From CAZJHD01 sp964545855 (GTDB lineage: Bacteria > Planctomycetota > UBA1135 > JACQFD01), in assembly GCA_964545855.1 (NCBI GenBank), contig CAZJHD010000004.1, positions 1-64,000 on the forward strand: a stretch of DNA of 64,000 nucleotides. Direction: 5' to 3'. Numbering within the stretch: the first letter of the stretch is position 1; every line of letters begins with the position of its first letter. Made by a program: the position numbers and the translations under genes. Under the pieces are notes generated by a model, which was not told the DNA's origin, searched no databases, and saw only the letters and a list, made by a program, of their open reading frames with translations. This document shows positions 1 through 8,553 of this stretch, piece after piece.

Positions 1-595
1 GGGGCCGCGCGGCGCGGGCGAGGGCGACGGTGAGCGCGCCCTCGGCCACGGCGACGGGGAGGTGCGCGCCGAGGAGCGCGGCGAGCGCCGCGCCGGCGGC
101 GGCGGCGCCGGAGAGCGCGAGCTCGGCCGCGCAGAGCGCGGCGCCGAGGAGCGTGCCGATGCATGCGGCCGCGAAGAGCGCCGCTCCGTCGCGATGGCGG
201 GGGCGGACCAGCAGGGCGGTCGTGGCCGCCGGGACGATCCCGCCGTTCAGCAGGTTCGCGCCGAGCGCCGTGAGGCCGCCGTCGTGGAGCAGGACCGCCT
301 GCACGGAGAAGACCGCGGCCATGGCGAGCAGAGCGCGGGGCAGCCCCAGGAGCCGCGCGAGGAGCGGTCCGCCGAGGAGGTGGGCCGATCCGCCGCCGGG
401 CACGGGGAAGGCGAAGGCCTGGGCGACGAAGACGAAGGCGCCGAGCGTCGACGTGACACCGATGCCGCCCGCCGTCCCGTGAGGACTTCCCGGAGAGAGC
501 CGCAGCCGGCGCGCGGCGGCCGCGAGCGTCGCCGCTGCCACGAGCGCGGCCGGCATCCAGATCGCCGGCGCGAGGAATCCGTCGGGAAGATGCAT
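1..595 (-). CDS. cbiM: CbiM/NikM-type cobalt/nickel ECF transporter component (3' end cut by window)
   Basis: Substrate-binding membrane component of a CbiMNQO-type energy-coupling-factor transporter for Co2+ or Ni2+. The first 198 residues are in the window and the rest lies beyond the left edge. The N-terminus reads MHLPDGFL, the family signature, in which the terminal amine, His2 and a later His bind the metal. A second conserved motif, SAHLLGG, supplies His72, matching the known third ligand region. The rest is a series of hydrophobic Ala/Leu/Val helices. The start is fixed by the Met-His motif. It follows the flavin-reductase gene by 35 nt on the same strand, so the two are probably co-transcribed. 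Partner genes (cbiN/Q/O or nikL) would lie to the left and cannot be checked. Co versus Ni specificity cannot be read from sequence. Confidence 0.85.
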   Translation of the reverse strand, partial: MHLPDGFLAPAIWMPAALVAAATLAAAARRLRLSPGSPHGTAGGIGVTSTLGAFVFVAQAFAFPVPGGGSAHLLGGPLLARLLGLPRALLAMAAVFSVQAVLLHDGGLTALGANLLNGGIVPAATTALLVRPRHRDGAALFAAACIGTLLGAALCAAELALSGAAAAGAALAALLGAHLPVAVAEGALTVALARAARP

Positions 596-630
596 GGACG
601 GCCGCTTCGCCCGCGCGGGCGCAGAGCCTC

Positions 631-1110
631 CTATCCGCCGTACTTCCAGGGCGTGTCCGCGAGGATCAGGGCCGCGCCTTCTTTCAGCACGCCGGCCTCG
701 ACGACCTGGGCGACGACGATGGCGTGATCCCCGCCGTCCTGCACGTTCGTCACGCGGCACTCGGCGAATCCGAGGGCGGCGTCGAGCACCGGGCCGCCGG
801 TCGCGGGGCCCGCGTGGAACGGCACGTCGCCGAAGCTCGATCCGTCGACGGCGGGAGGCTTGAAGAATCGCTCCGCGATGCCGCGGCCGTCCTTGGCGAG
901 GAAGTTCACGACGAGCTGCTTCGACTCCGTCACCGTGGTGTAGGCCTTCGAGTCGCGGCGGACCCCGATGGCGATGAGCGGCGGCTCGAAGGACACCTGC
1001 GTGAGCCAGGTGGCCGTGAAACCGTGGGCGGAGGCGCCGGTGCCCGTCGTGACGACATAGACGCCGTGGGGGATCTTCTGCAGCAGCGCCTTCTTGGCGG
1101 ACTCGTTCAT
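631..1110 (-). CDS. Flavin reductase-like (FMN-binding split-barrel) protein
   Basis: A 159-aa protein of the flavin_reduct family, usually NAD(P)H:FMN oxidoreductases that feed reduced flavin to partner monooxygenases. The fold signature is clear: an N-terminal GVYVVTTG strand, a TATWLTQVSFEPPLIAIG segment that binds flavin phosphate in this family, and a LVVNFLA strand in mid-protein, with a Trp-Lys-Tyr-Gly-Gly C-terminus. Length is normal for the single-domain family. The start is an ATG. It lies between the peroxiredoxin-like gene and cbiM on the same strand. No monooxygenase partner is nearby, so the physiological electron acceptor is unknown. Confidence 0.85.
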   Translation of the reverse strand: MNESAKKALLQKIPHGVYVVTTGTGASAHGFTATWLTQVSFEPPLIAIGVRRDSKAYTTVTESKQLVVNFLAKDGRGIAERFFKPPAVDGSSFGDVPFHAGPATGGPVLDAALGFAECRVTNVQDGGDHAIVVAQVVEAGVLKEGAALILADTPWKYGG

Positions 1111-1228
1111 CGAGCGGATCGGGTCGGGGTGCGGATCGGATCGAAGCGTCGAGAGCGGGGGAATCCGCGACCCCGGGGCCGATCGCCGCGCGATCCGCGT
1201 CGCGGGACGCGGACGCGCGCGAGGTCGA

Positions 1229-1702
1229 TCAGAGCTTCGGCAGGTTCGAGATCGCGCCGCCGCCCTTCAGCGACTTGAGCACGTCCTCGAGGTGCGTCTC
1301 CGGCTTGATCGTCGTGAAGATCGCCTTCAACAGCCCCTGCTTGTCGACGACGAAGGTCGCGCGCGCGCCATAGCCCTCGCGCTTCATGATCCCGTAGGAC
1401 TGGGTGACGACCTTCGTCGTGTCCGAGAGCAGGAGGAAGTTGAGCTGGTTCTCCTTCTCGAACGCGCGGTGGGAGTAGAGGTCGTCCACGCCCACGGCGA
1501 GGATCTCGGAGTTCCCCGTGTGGAACCGGTCGAGCGCGTCGCGGAACGCGCGCGCGTCGGCGGCGTCGCTCGGGGAGCTGTCCTTCGAATAAAAGAAGAG
1601 CACCACCTGCTTCTGGCCCGCGAAGTCCGCGAGGCTGATCATGCGGCCGTCGGTGCACTTCAGCGTGAATGCGGGGGCTCGGTCGCCGACTTTCAGAGTC
1701 AC
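1229..1702 (-). CDS. Peroxiredoxin-like protein (PrxQ/BCP type) lacking the peroxidatic cysteine
   Basis: A 157-aa thioredoxin-fold protein close to PrxQ/BCP peroxiredoxins: APAFTL near the N-terminus, VVLFFY strand, an AFRD motif after the active-site loop, LLSD, and a late Arg in ARATFVVD. The active-site loop that normally reads TPGC followed by T/S and ...FRD here reads SPSDAADARAFRD, so Asp46 takes the place of the peroxidatic Cys. The only Cys is Cys16, ahead of the first helix. The Asp codon (GAC, 1567-1565) is unambiguous. Peroxidase activity by the known mechanism is therefore unlikely. I chose the GTG at 1702, which has a GGAG upstream and begins right at the domain. An ATG at 1768 would add 22 unlikely residues, and longer versions have no support. 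Confidence 0.8.
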   Translation of the reverse strand: MTLKVGDRAPAFTLKCTDGRMISLADFAGQKQVVLFFYSKDSSPSDAADARAFRDALDRFHTGNSEILAVGVDDLYSHRAFEKENQLNFLLLSDTTKVVTQSYGIMKREGYGARATFVVDKQGLLKAIFTTIKPETHLEDVLKSLKGGGAISNLPKL

Positions 1703-1918
1703 TTCGAGATCGCTCCGGTTCGTGTTGCGCCGTTCCACGGTCGATCGGGCAGGAGGCGGAGAGGACATCCACTCCGCCAGGAGGCCGACTTTCCGTGGAC
1801 TCGGGGCTTCGAGAAGCGAAGCAGGATTCACCGACCTCGCCGAGGATGCAAGGGAGTAGGCGGCGTGGCGCGTCGGGATCTCCCCCAAAGGCCCGCGCGC
1901 AGCGGTCCGCTCGTTCTG

Positions 1919-2368
1919 CTAGAGCTCCGACAGGACCGCGATGAGCGCGGCGAGCGCGGCGAGTCCGGCGACGGACCGGAGCGCGCCCACGAGGCGGTGC
2001 GAGCGCAGGATCGCGTCACCGTCGACCCGGGCGCCGGGCGCGGGCTCCCGTAACGCCGAAGCGCGGGCCGCGGAGAACGCACCGGCGACGAGCACGCCCG
2101 CGGCGAGGAGCGCCGCCGCCAGGAGGTCGAGGAGGAGCGCGGGCGTCGCACCGGGCGCGCCGCCGGGGACCGGCGCCCGCGACGCCGTGGCGACCAGGGC
2201 CGACGCGAGCGCCGCGAGGAGCGGGCGGCGGACGATCGCCGGGAAGGCCGCGCTCGCGGCGTGCGGCGGCAGCGCTCGGAAGAGCGACGGGATCGCGGAG
2301 ACGGCGAGCAGCCCGGCGAGGGCGCAGGTCGCTCCCTCGGCGGCGAGGGCGAGGTGCGCGGCGTCCAA
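1919..2368 (-). CDS. Four-helix membrane protein, DUF4149-like
   Basis: A small, Ala/Leu-rich integral membrane protein of about 149 residues with four predicted helices. The segment PSLFRALPP after the first helix, and a C-terminal HRLVGALRS run into the last helix, resemble DUF4149 (TMEM205-like) proteins, but the match is by eye only. The frame stays open to 2536, but the upstream part is Arg/Pro-rich and looks non-coding. I use the TTG at 2368, about 12 nt after a GGAGG, which is a weak choice. It is on the same strand as the peroxiredoxin-like gene. Function unknown. Confidence 0.5.
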   Translation of the reverse strand: MDAAHLALAAEGATCALAGLLAVSAIPSLFRALPPHAASAAFPAIVRRPLLAALASALVATASRAPVPGGAPGATPALLLDLLAAALLAAGVLVAGAFSAARASALREPAPGARVDGDAILRSHRLVGALRSVAGLAALAALIAVLSEL

Positions 2369-2867
2369 GGCGGGATTCGACCTCCAGCCGCGCTCCCGAT
2401 CAATCCGCCTTCCGGGCGGTTTCCGCGCGGTTCTTCCGCGTCGCGGGCGTTGCGTGCGTCGGCAGGGTGGTCTCGAGGACCGTCGCGCCGACACTGGCCC
2501 CGAATCATTCACTCTCGGGGCGGAGGACCCTGCCATCCCCCGGGGCCGTGCACGAAATCGAGGCCAGTTTCCTCCGCGCTCATCCGGGGGAAGGCCCGCC
2601 GTGCGCCCCGAAGGGCGCGACGGCGAGCTGGAGGACGGCGAACAAGAAGGCGTTTCTGAACTTCGCGCCCGCTATCCCCCGGAGTCGTGAGGCGCCAAGA
2701 GCGAGCCCCGAGAGGCTCCTGGATCCTCGGCGTGCCACCGACTGCAGTACTCCCCATCCCCTTCGGCGAAAGGCGGGTTTCTCCTGGAGCACCCTCGCGC
2801 GAGCCGCCTCGCGGGGGATCCCCGCGACGCTCTCGATCCGCGTCGCGGTCGCGGCCTCCCGGCGCGT
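2369..2867. other. Intergenic region, no supported gene
   Basis: About 500 bases between the DUF4149-like gene and the ferredoxin gene. Open frames here are Arg/Pro-rich products of the base composition, with no recognisable motif. One minus-strand frame (2580-2792) ends in a short hydrophobic stretch but has no ribosome site or family match. The only clear structure is the hairpin at 2809-2827. Confidence 0.5.
2809..2827 (-). terminator. GC hairpin downstream of the ferredoxin gene
   Basis: Perfect 8-bp stem (TCGCGGGG / CCCCGCGA) with a 3-nt loop, 41 nt beyond the ferredoxin stop codon on the minus strand. No U-tract follows, so it may be a hairpin-only terminator, or just a stabilising 3' structure. 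Confidence 0.35.
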
Positions 2868-3188
2868 TCACTCCTGCGTCGTCACCTTCAGGTCGCCCCG
2901 CACCCGCACCTGGCAGGCGAGACGCCAGCCGATCAGCTCGCGGTGATCGATCATCTGGAGGATGGTCCCCTTCTCGCGCGGCAGCTCCCGCGCCGTGGGC
3001 GGCGACGCGTTGCGATCGGGCGAGAGCCGGACGCGGCAGGTCTTGCACTTGCCGTCACCGCGGCAGTTCAGCAGGCGCGCGGCGCCGCGGTAGAGCTTCA
3101 CGCCCCGCTCGAGGGCGATGGCCCGCAGGTTGGCGCCCTCCTCGACGTCGAAGTCCTGGTTCTCGCGGACGAAGGTGACCTTGGGCAT
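2868..3188 (-). CDS. 2Fe-2S ferredoxin
   Basis: A 106-aa ferredoxin. Cluster ligands are visible as C-x5-C-x2-C (NCRGDGKCKTC), followed after a long gap by a fourth Cys in RLACQV. This spacing is of the adrenodoxin/putidaredoxin/Isc-Fdx type. The N-terminus (MPKVTFV) is the usual beta strand. The product would be a soluble cytoplasmic one-electron carrier. The partner enzyme is unknown: no cytochrome P450 or isc gene is in the window. The start is an ATG close to the domain boundary. The frame stays open far upstream, but that part is a shadow of the lipoprotein gene. Confidence 0.85.
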   Translation of the reverse strand: MPKVTFVRENQDFDVEEGANLRAIALERGVKLYRGAARLLNCRGDGKCKTCRVRLSPDRNASPPTARELPREKGTILQMIDHRELIGWRLACQVRVRGDLKVTTQE

Positions 3189-3301
3189 GGGGAGCGGACC
3201 GGCGGGGTGCGGTGTGCCGGTGGCGGGATGGTGCGGAATCGGGGCGCTCGGGAGAAGCGCGAGGAGGGAACGAGCCGACTCGACGGACGCCCCCGAAACG
3301 A

Positions 3302-3328
3302 CGCAGGGCCGTCGGAGACGGCCCTGCG
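3302..3328 (-). terminator. Hairpin between lipoprotein and ferredoxin genes
   Basis: Perfect 10-bp stem (CGCAGGGCCG / CGGCCCTGCG) with a 7-nt loop, placed 22 nt after the lipoprotein stop. On the minus strand it is followed by TCGTTT, a short U-rich stretch, so it is a plausible intrinsic terminator. Confidence 0.55.
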
Positions 3329-3349
3329 AGGACGAAAGGTGCGTCCGTT

Positions 3350-3808
3350 CTACGGCTGCTGCGTGTCGCAGGACTTCTTCGCCGTCGAGCAGGACGACGA
3401 GCCCGTCTTCGTGACCGTCGCGTTGATGACGGCCGCGGGGGCCTCCGACTTCTCGGTGCACGTCGAGGCCTTCTGGAAGGGGCACTCGCCCTCGGCGGAG
3501 ACGTTCACGGTTCCCTTCGTGTCGGTGCACTCCTTCGCCTTCGCGTCGGAGCAGGAAGCCTTCGTCGCGGCCGCGTTGATGGTGCCCTCGGCCTTCGCGC
3601 TCTCGGAGCAACCGGTCTTCGCGGCGCACTCGGATTCGACGGAGGCATTCACGCTCTTCGCCGTGTCGCCCTTCTCCTTGCAGCAGGACTTGGCGGCATC
3701 GGCGCTGGCGGATGCGTTCGTGTTGGCGTTCTGGGGAGCCTGGGCGCAGCCCACCGCGAGGGCGAGCAGGGCGCCGCCGAAGAGCAGCGAGATCGAGCGA
3801 AGCGTCAT
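3350..3808 (-). CDS. Cys-rich repeat lipoprotein, unknown function
   Basis: A 152-aa exported protein. It has a basic N-terminus, a hydrophobic stretch and a lipobox ending LAVGC, so it is probably a lipoprotein with the mature Cys near residue 21. The mature part holds four degenerate repeats of about 25 residues. Each starts with Cys followed by Ser/Thr/Lys, Glu/Asp and Lys, continues through Val/Ile-Asn-Ala/Val-Ser/Thr, and ends at another Cys. In all about a dozen Cys are spread evenly, including one CC pair. The even Cys spacing suggests disulfides or metal binding. The start is an ATG with GAGGAA upstream. I know no family with this pattern. Confidence 0.8.
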   Translation of the reverse strand: MTLRSISLLFGGALLALAVGCAQAPQNANTNASASADAAKSCCKEKGDTAKSVNASVESECAAKTGCSESAKAEGTINAAATKASCSDAKAKECTDTKGTVNVSAEGECPFQKASTCTEKSEAPAAVINATVTKTGSSSCSTAKKSCDTQQP

Positions 3809-3970
3809 GGATTTCCTCGGGTTGGAGAGCGCCTCGTCCAGGACGGATCGTCGCGGACGGACGGGCCGACAGCATAGCAGTCCCTTCGGAGCGCGCGCAC
3901 CCCGGGGATCGCGCCTCCGGTGGGGAATCCCGTTGCGGGAGGGAGGGAGGGAGCTTCTGCTCGTCCGCCC

Positions 3971-4780
3971 ATGGACTCGCCGCGAAGCCGCCCGGTCTCC
4001 CTCCGCCGTCGGAGGGACGGAGTCTGGAGCGAGATCGCCGACCGGATGGCGGTGGAGGAACCGCTCGAGATGCGGGTGCTCGGCAAGCCGATCGCCGTCG
4101 TCATGCGAACTCCCGGCGACGATCTCGATCTCGCGGCGGGATTCCTCGTGACGGAGGGGATCGTCCATGCCGACGACCTCTCCGTCGTGGGCCCCTGCAC
4201 CGGCGCCGACGGCGAGCCCGTGGAGAACGTCGTGAACGCCGCGCTCGTGGAGGGGGCCTCCGTCGACGTGGAGAAGCTGCGGCGCAACCTCTATGCGTCC
4301 TCCTCCTGCGGCATCTGCGGGAAGGCGACACTGGATGCGGTGGAGGTTCACGCGCCGCCCTTCCACAGCGCGCTTCGAGTCGCTCCCTCCGATCTCCTCG
4401 CGCTCGCGGGCCGATGCCGCGAGGGGCAGTCGGTCTTCGACGAGACGGGCGGCCTCCACGCCGCCGCCCTCTTCGGCGCCGAGGGAGATCTCCTGGACCT
4501 GCGCGAGGACGTGGGGCGCCACAACGCCGTCGACAAGGTCGTGGGCGCGCGCGTGCGCGCGGGACGCTTTCCCGTCGGCGACTCGATCCTCTTCGTGAGC
4601 GGCCGCGCGGGCTTCGAGATCGTCCAGAAGGCGCGCGTCGCGCAGATCCCGATCGTGGCGGCCGTCGGCGCGCCGTCGTCCCTCGCCGTCGAGTGCGCCG
4701 AGCGCGGATCGATGACCCTGATCGGCTTCCTCCGCGATGGAGGCTTCAACGTCTACTGCGGCGCGGAGCGCGTCGGCTGA
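3971..4780 (+). CDS. fdhD: FdhD, formate dehydrogenase sulfurtransferase
   Basis: FdhD carries sulfur from IscS to the molybdenum cofactor of formate dehydrogenases and is needed for their activity. The protein has the expected length (269 aa), the paired-Cys motif SSCGICGK that carries the persulfide, an early EEPLEMRVLG motif, LAAGFLVTEGI, and the DVGRHNAVDKVVG motif that binds cofactor. I chose the ATG at 3971. A GTG at 3920 would add 17 residues. No formate dehydrogenase or Mo-cofactor gene is nearby, so the client lies elsewhere. It is flanked by genes on the opposite strand, so it is monocistronic. Confidence 0.93.
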   Translation: MDSPRSRPVSLRRRRDGVWSEIADRMAVEEPLEMRVLGKPIAVVMRTPGDDLDLAAGFLVTEGIVHADDLSVVGPCTGADGEPVENVVNAALVEGASVDVEKLRRNLYASSSCGICGKATLDAVEVHAPPFHSALRVAPSDLLALAGRCREGQSVFDETGGLHAAALFGAEGDLLDLREDVGRHNAVDKVVGARVRAGRFPVGDSILFVSGRAGFEIVQKARVAQIPIVAAVGAPSSLAVECAERGSMTLIGFLRDGGFNVYCGAERVG

Positions 4781-4807
4781 TCGCGCCGTCGCCTCGCTCC
4801 GACGTGC

Positions 4808-7800
4808 TCAGCGCTCGTGGATCGCCTCGATCCCGCGGAGCACCGGAAGCGGACGCGGCGACTCGATGCGCCGGACGTTCCACTCGCGCCGATAGCGCCG
4901 GTGCGCGTCGTCGTCGGGGAACGACTCACCGGCGCCATAGGGGTATCCCGACATCCCGTGGAAGGGGAGCGGCTCCACCGTCGCCGGCGCGAAAGTGTTG
5001 GGGTCGGCATCCTTCGCCCAGCCCGAGGAGTCGAGGATGAAGGTCCGCGTCCATCCTTCCGGGATCTCGGGCGCCGTCGAGGCGTCGAAGGCGAGAGCCA
5101 CCTCGTCGCCGTGCGGGAAGATGACTGACCGGTCGTCGGCGTCCTCCAGCAGCTCGCGCACGTCTCCGTAGCGCGTCACGTCCCCCACGTGCAGGTCGTA
5201 CACGAGCTCGCGCGTCGCATCGGCGTAGACCGGCTCCGTCGGGGCGCCGGGGAACGGCGCGGTCCAGCGGGAGGATCCTCGGAGCCGGAGCTCTGCCTCG
5301 ATCGGCGCGAGCTCCGTCGTGCGGATCGGCGTCTCGTGCTCGCCGACGGAGAGGAACGCGTGGTCCCAATGCAGCTCGAGGTTGGTGACGAGGCGGATGC
5401 GCCGCTCTCCCGGTTGCAGCTTCCCGCCGAGGTCGATCGAGAGTGTCTTCTGCATCCCCGCCGGGAATCCCGCATCGTCGACGACGGTGCGCCACGCGCG
5501 TCCGTCGGCCGACTGCACGTCGACACGCGGTGGCTGGAAACGGATCCCCGCGTCGGCGATCGCTCGGTTGATGGAGGAGTTCGTCCACGCGAACCAGCCG
5601 GTGAGGAAGAGGCGCAGGGCCGGCTCCCCGCCGACCTCCCCCAGATCGAGCTCGAGGGCGTGCTCCGTCGCCATGCCCTGATAGCCGATCCGCTCCGGCG
5701 GTCCGACGAAGCGGCGGTCCTCGCGGGCGAGTGCGTCCGTCACGTCGTCGCCGCGACCGTCGCGAGCGGCGAACACGGGACGCGCTTCGCGCACGACGAG
5801 CAGCCGCTTCTCGGGGAAGGGCGGGAAGCAGAATCGCTCGTCGGGGAAGACGTCGGTGCCGGCCGGGTGATCGACGCAGAGCAGGCGGACGCGGTCGAGG
5901 TACGTCACCTCGCGCATCTCCTCCGTGAAGCGGATCTCGTAGCGGCCGTCGCGGGGCACGAGCTGATCGCCGCGGATGCGCAGCCACTCGCGGTCCTGCG
6001 GCGGCACCCAGACTCCGGGCGCCGCCTGGAGGCCGAGGGGCGTGGCGCCGAGGGCGTCGGTCACGAACTCGAACCGCTCGCCGTTCCAGCTGAAGACGAA
6101 GGGACAGGATCCCTCGCGGCCCCGGCGCTCGATCGCGAAGTGCCACCGTCCCGTCGGGACGCTGCCGCTCGCCTCGTCGATGCCGTTCGTCCACTTCAGG
6201 AAGACGCCGTCGATGCGCGGTCGTGGCCCCACGGCGATCCACGCGGGCAGCGACCAGACCTCGCGTCGGACTCGGAGTCCGCCGGCGCGCGCCTCGACCT
6301 TGGTGCCGATGCCGGCGCGGTTCGTCTTGGTGCCCCGGAAGGCGAGCGCGATGGCGGGGCTCGTCTCTCCGCCGAGGTGAGCGTAGATCGTCGCGGGGCC
6401 CTCGGCTCGGGGGACGACGAGGTCGAGATCGAAGTCGTCGTCGAGGTCGGTCGCCACGATCCCGGTGGGCGTTCCGGAGAAGCCGGCCGGGAAGAGTCGT
6501 GACGAAACGTCCGAGAAGGCGCCCGTGCCCTGGGATCGGAGGACGGTCACGCGGTCCTCGGAGAAGCAGAGCACGTCGAGGGCGCCACGATTCGAGAGAT
6601 CGACGAGCGAGACGCGGGGCGACGCGAGGCGCTCCGTGTGGAGCGTCGCCGGCGCGTCGAGCCCCGTGCCGCGGCTCCGTGCGAGCACGAGCCCATCGCG
6701 GGTCGCGAGCACCACGTCCGTGAGCCCGTCGCCGTCGAGGTCTCCCGTCGCGCCGTCCTCCGCGCCCGGCAACGTCGCCGCGCGCTCGAAGCGGAATCCG
6801 CGGCGATTCGCGAAGAGGGACGATTCGGAACGCCCCACGACGAGCACGTCGGCGTCGTTGCGGCCGTCGAAGTCGAGGGGCACGACGCGGAGGGCCTGCG
6901 CCGCCGCGTCGACGGCGATCCCGGATTCGGCGGCGACGTCGTGGAAGCGCGGGACGAACAGGAGGTTCTCCGGCGGGGTCTCGGCGGGCGCGGGCTGCGG
7001 CTGCGAGTCGTTGCGGAGCACGCGCAGCGAGGAGGCCTGCGCCGTGCCGGCCACGGCGACGAGATCGAGGTCGCCGTCGGAGTCGAGGTCCGCAGCGAGG
7101 AGATCGCGCACGGGACCGAGGTCGTCCGGCACGCCGTCGAGATCGATCGGCTCGTACCCGTCCTCCGCCCGCGGTCCCGACGCCCGCAGAGCGCGCAGGC
7201 CCGTCTCCGTCGCGAGCACGACGTCGAGGAAGTGGTCGCCGTCGAGATCGAAGGACACGGAGCCGAGCACGCCGACGGCGCCCGCGGGGAGCGCCGCCTC
7301 TCGGGAGAGCGCGGGACGCCCGCCTTCGAGACGCCACGAGATGGACGCTCCGTCGCGCGCGATGGCGAGGAGCGATGCCCTCGCCATCGCTGCGGCATCG
7401 CCCATCTGCGAGACGCCACCGGGCACGAAGGCGGGGTCGCCGCGGAGGACGGCGAGGGCGTGGATCGCCGGACCCGGCGCGTCGGCACGCTCGAAACGGC
7501 TCGCGCCGTCGACGAGCGGCGCCGGCGTCGAGGAAGCGACGATCACGAGCTCGGGGAACGCCGCGTCGAACACCGCGTCGGGATCCCATTGAGCGCGCTG
7601 CTTGCCGATCTCCTCCTGAAGCGCGCGGTGCCTCTCGAAGATCGGGTCGATCTCCTCGCGAGGCTTCCCCTGACGCGCGAGCGAGAGACCGAGGGAGTTG
7701 TAGGCGTTCGGATGGTCGGGGTCGATCTCGATGGCGCGGCGCAGGTCTCGCTCGGCCTCGTCGTAGCGCCCCGCCTTGAACTGCAGGAACCCCAGGTGAT

Positions 7801-8455
7801 AGCGGAGGGCGGAGCTGCGGTCCTCCTTCGCGAGGTAGGCGTCGGCGCTCGCGCGGAATCGCGCCTCCCAGGTCGATGCGGGATCGGCGGCCTCGAGCTT
7901 TCCCAGGCGCACGAGGGCCATCGCCTCGTGGAACGCCGCGACGGCAAGGTCCGGCCGCTTCTGGCGCACCTGCGCGAGGAGCGCGAGCGCACGCTCGAGC
8001 CGCGGCTTCGCCGTCGCGATCCACGGAGCACCGGCTCCCGGATCGGTTCCGGGCGGCGACCCGGGATCGGCGTGGAGCTTCTTCTCGTCGAAGAAGCGGA
8101 GGAGCGTGATCGCGAGGTTCAGCCGGTCGAGGTCCGACTCGGGAGCGAGTCTCACGCACTCCTCGGCGTCGTCCACCGCCCGGAGGATCTCGTCGCGCAT
8201 GCGCGGATCCTCGAGGCGGGAGTTCGTGTAGTGCACCGACGCGAGGATGCGAAGGCGCTCGAGACGCTCCTCGACGGTCTGCCCCGCGGAACTTCCGTTC
8301 GGGGGACCCACGTGCGCGCCCCCGACGGAGTCGGCCGAGCCTCGGCTCGACGCGCCGGGCGGGCGCAGCCACAGCCAGAAGGCCGTTCCTCCGAAGACGA
8401 GGAAGAAGCCGACGAGGAAGACGATGCGTCGGCGCGAAGCGCGCGGATCCGGCAC
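4808..8455 (-). CDS. Giant TPR / FG-GAP (VCBS) / ASPIC-UnbV repeat protein
   Basis: A 1215-aa protein anchored by one N-terminal helix (about residues 10-30) and otherwise exported. Residues about 60-290 contain TPR repeats, clearest around the AERDLRRAIEIDPDHPNAYN segment. Residues about 300-690 carry FG-GAP/VCBS repeats with Ca-binding-like DxDGDxxxD cores (for example DLDGDHFLD, DLDSDGDLD, DLDGDGLTD). Around 690-790 lies an ASPIC/UnbV (CRTAC1) domain with the NRAGIGTKV motif. The last 400 residues are a further domain often found behind CRTAC1 in planctomycetes and acidobacteria. The start is a GTG placed directly before the basic anchor sequence. The likely role is surface binding or assembly. 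No enzymatic activity is indicated. Confidence 0.85.
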   Translation of the reverse strand: MPDPRASRRRIVFLVGFFLVFGGTAFWLWLRPPGASSRGSADSVGGAHVGPPNGSSAGQTVEERLERLRILASVHYTNSRLEDPRMRDEILRAVDDAEECVRLAPESDLDRLNLAITLLRFFDEKKLHADPGSPPGTDPGAGAPWIATAKPRLERALALLAQVRQKRPDLAVAAFHEAMALVRLGKLEAADPASTWEARFRASADAYLAKEDRSSALRYHLGFLQFKAGRYDEAERDLRRAIEIDPDHPNAYNSLGLSLARQGKPREEIDPIFERHRALQEEIGKQRAQWDPDAVFDAAFPELVIVASSTPAPLVDGASRFERADAPGPAIHALAVLRGDPAFVPGGVSQMGDAAAMARASLLAIARDGASISWRLEGGRPALSREAALPAGAVGVLGSVSFDLDGDHFLDVVLATETGLRALRASGPRAEDGYEPIDLDGVPDDLGPVRDLLAADLDSDGDLDLVAVAGTAQASSLRVLRNDSQPQPAPAETPPENLLFVPRFHDVAAESGIAVDAAAQALRVVPLDFDGRNDADVLVVGRSESSLFANRRGFRFERAATLPGAEDGATGDLDGDGLTDVVLATRDGLVLARSRGTGLDAPATLHTERLASPRVSLVDLSNRGALDVLCFSEDRVTVLRSQGTGAFSDVSSRLFPAGFSGTPTGIVATDLDDDFDLDLVVPRAEGPATIYAHLGGETSPAIALAFRGTKTNRAGIGTKVEARAGGLRVRREVWSLPAWIAVGPRPRIDGVFLKWTNGIDEASGSVPTGRWHFAIERRGREGSCPFVFSWNGERFEFVTDALGATPLGLQAAPGVWVPPQDREWLRIRGDQLVPRDGRYEIRFTEEMREVTYLDRVRLLCVDHPAGTDVFPDERFCFPPFPEKRLLVVREARPVFAARDGRGDDVTDALAREDRRFVGPPERIGYQGMATEHALELDLGEVGGEPALRLFLTGWFAWTNSSINRAIADAGIRFQPPRVDVQSADGRAWRTVVDDAGFPAGMQKTLSIDLGGKLQPGERRIRLVTNLELHWDHAFLSVGEHETPIRTTELAPIEAELRLRGSSRWTAPFPGAPTEPVYADATRELVYDLHVGDVTRYGDVRELLEDADDRSVIFPHGDEVALAFDASTAPEIPEGWTRTFILDSSGWAKDADPNTFAPATVEPLPFHGMSGYPYGAGESFPDDDAHRRYRREWNVRRIESPRPLPVLRGIEAIHER

Positions 8456-8553
8456 GAGTGGGGTCGGGCGGGAGCCGGGGTTCTACTCGACGGCGCCGAA
8501 ACGATCCACTTCGCCGGCGGCGGGCCCGATCACGCCGCCGGCCGTTCCACGGG

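Noticed and set aside
2580..2792. Possible 70-aa minus-strand membrane protein
   Set aside because: Only a short hydrophobic stretch, no ribosome site and no match.
2868..3875. A long fused frame including ferredoxin
   Set aside because: The upstream part is out of frame with the lipoprotein gene and has no motif. The ATG at 3188 starts the ferredoxin domain.
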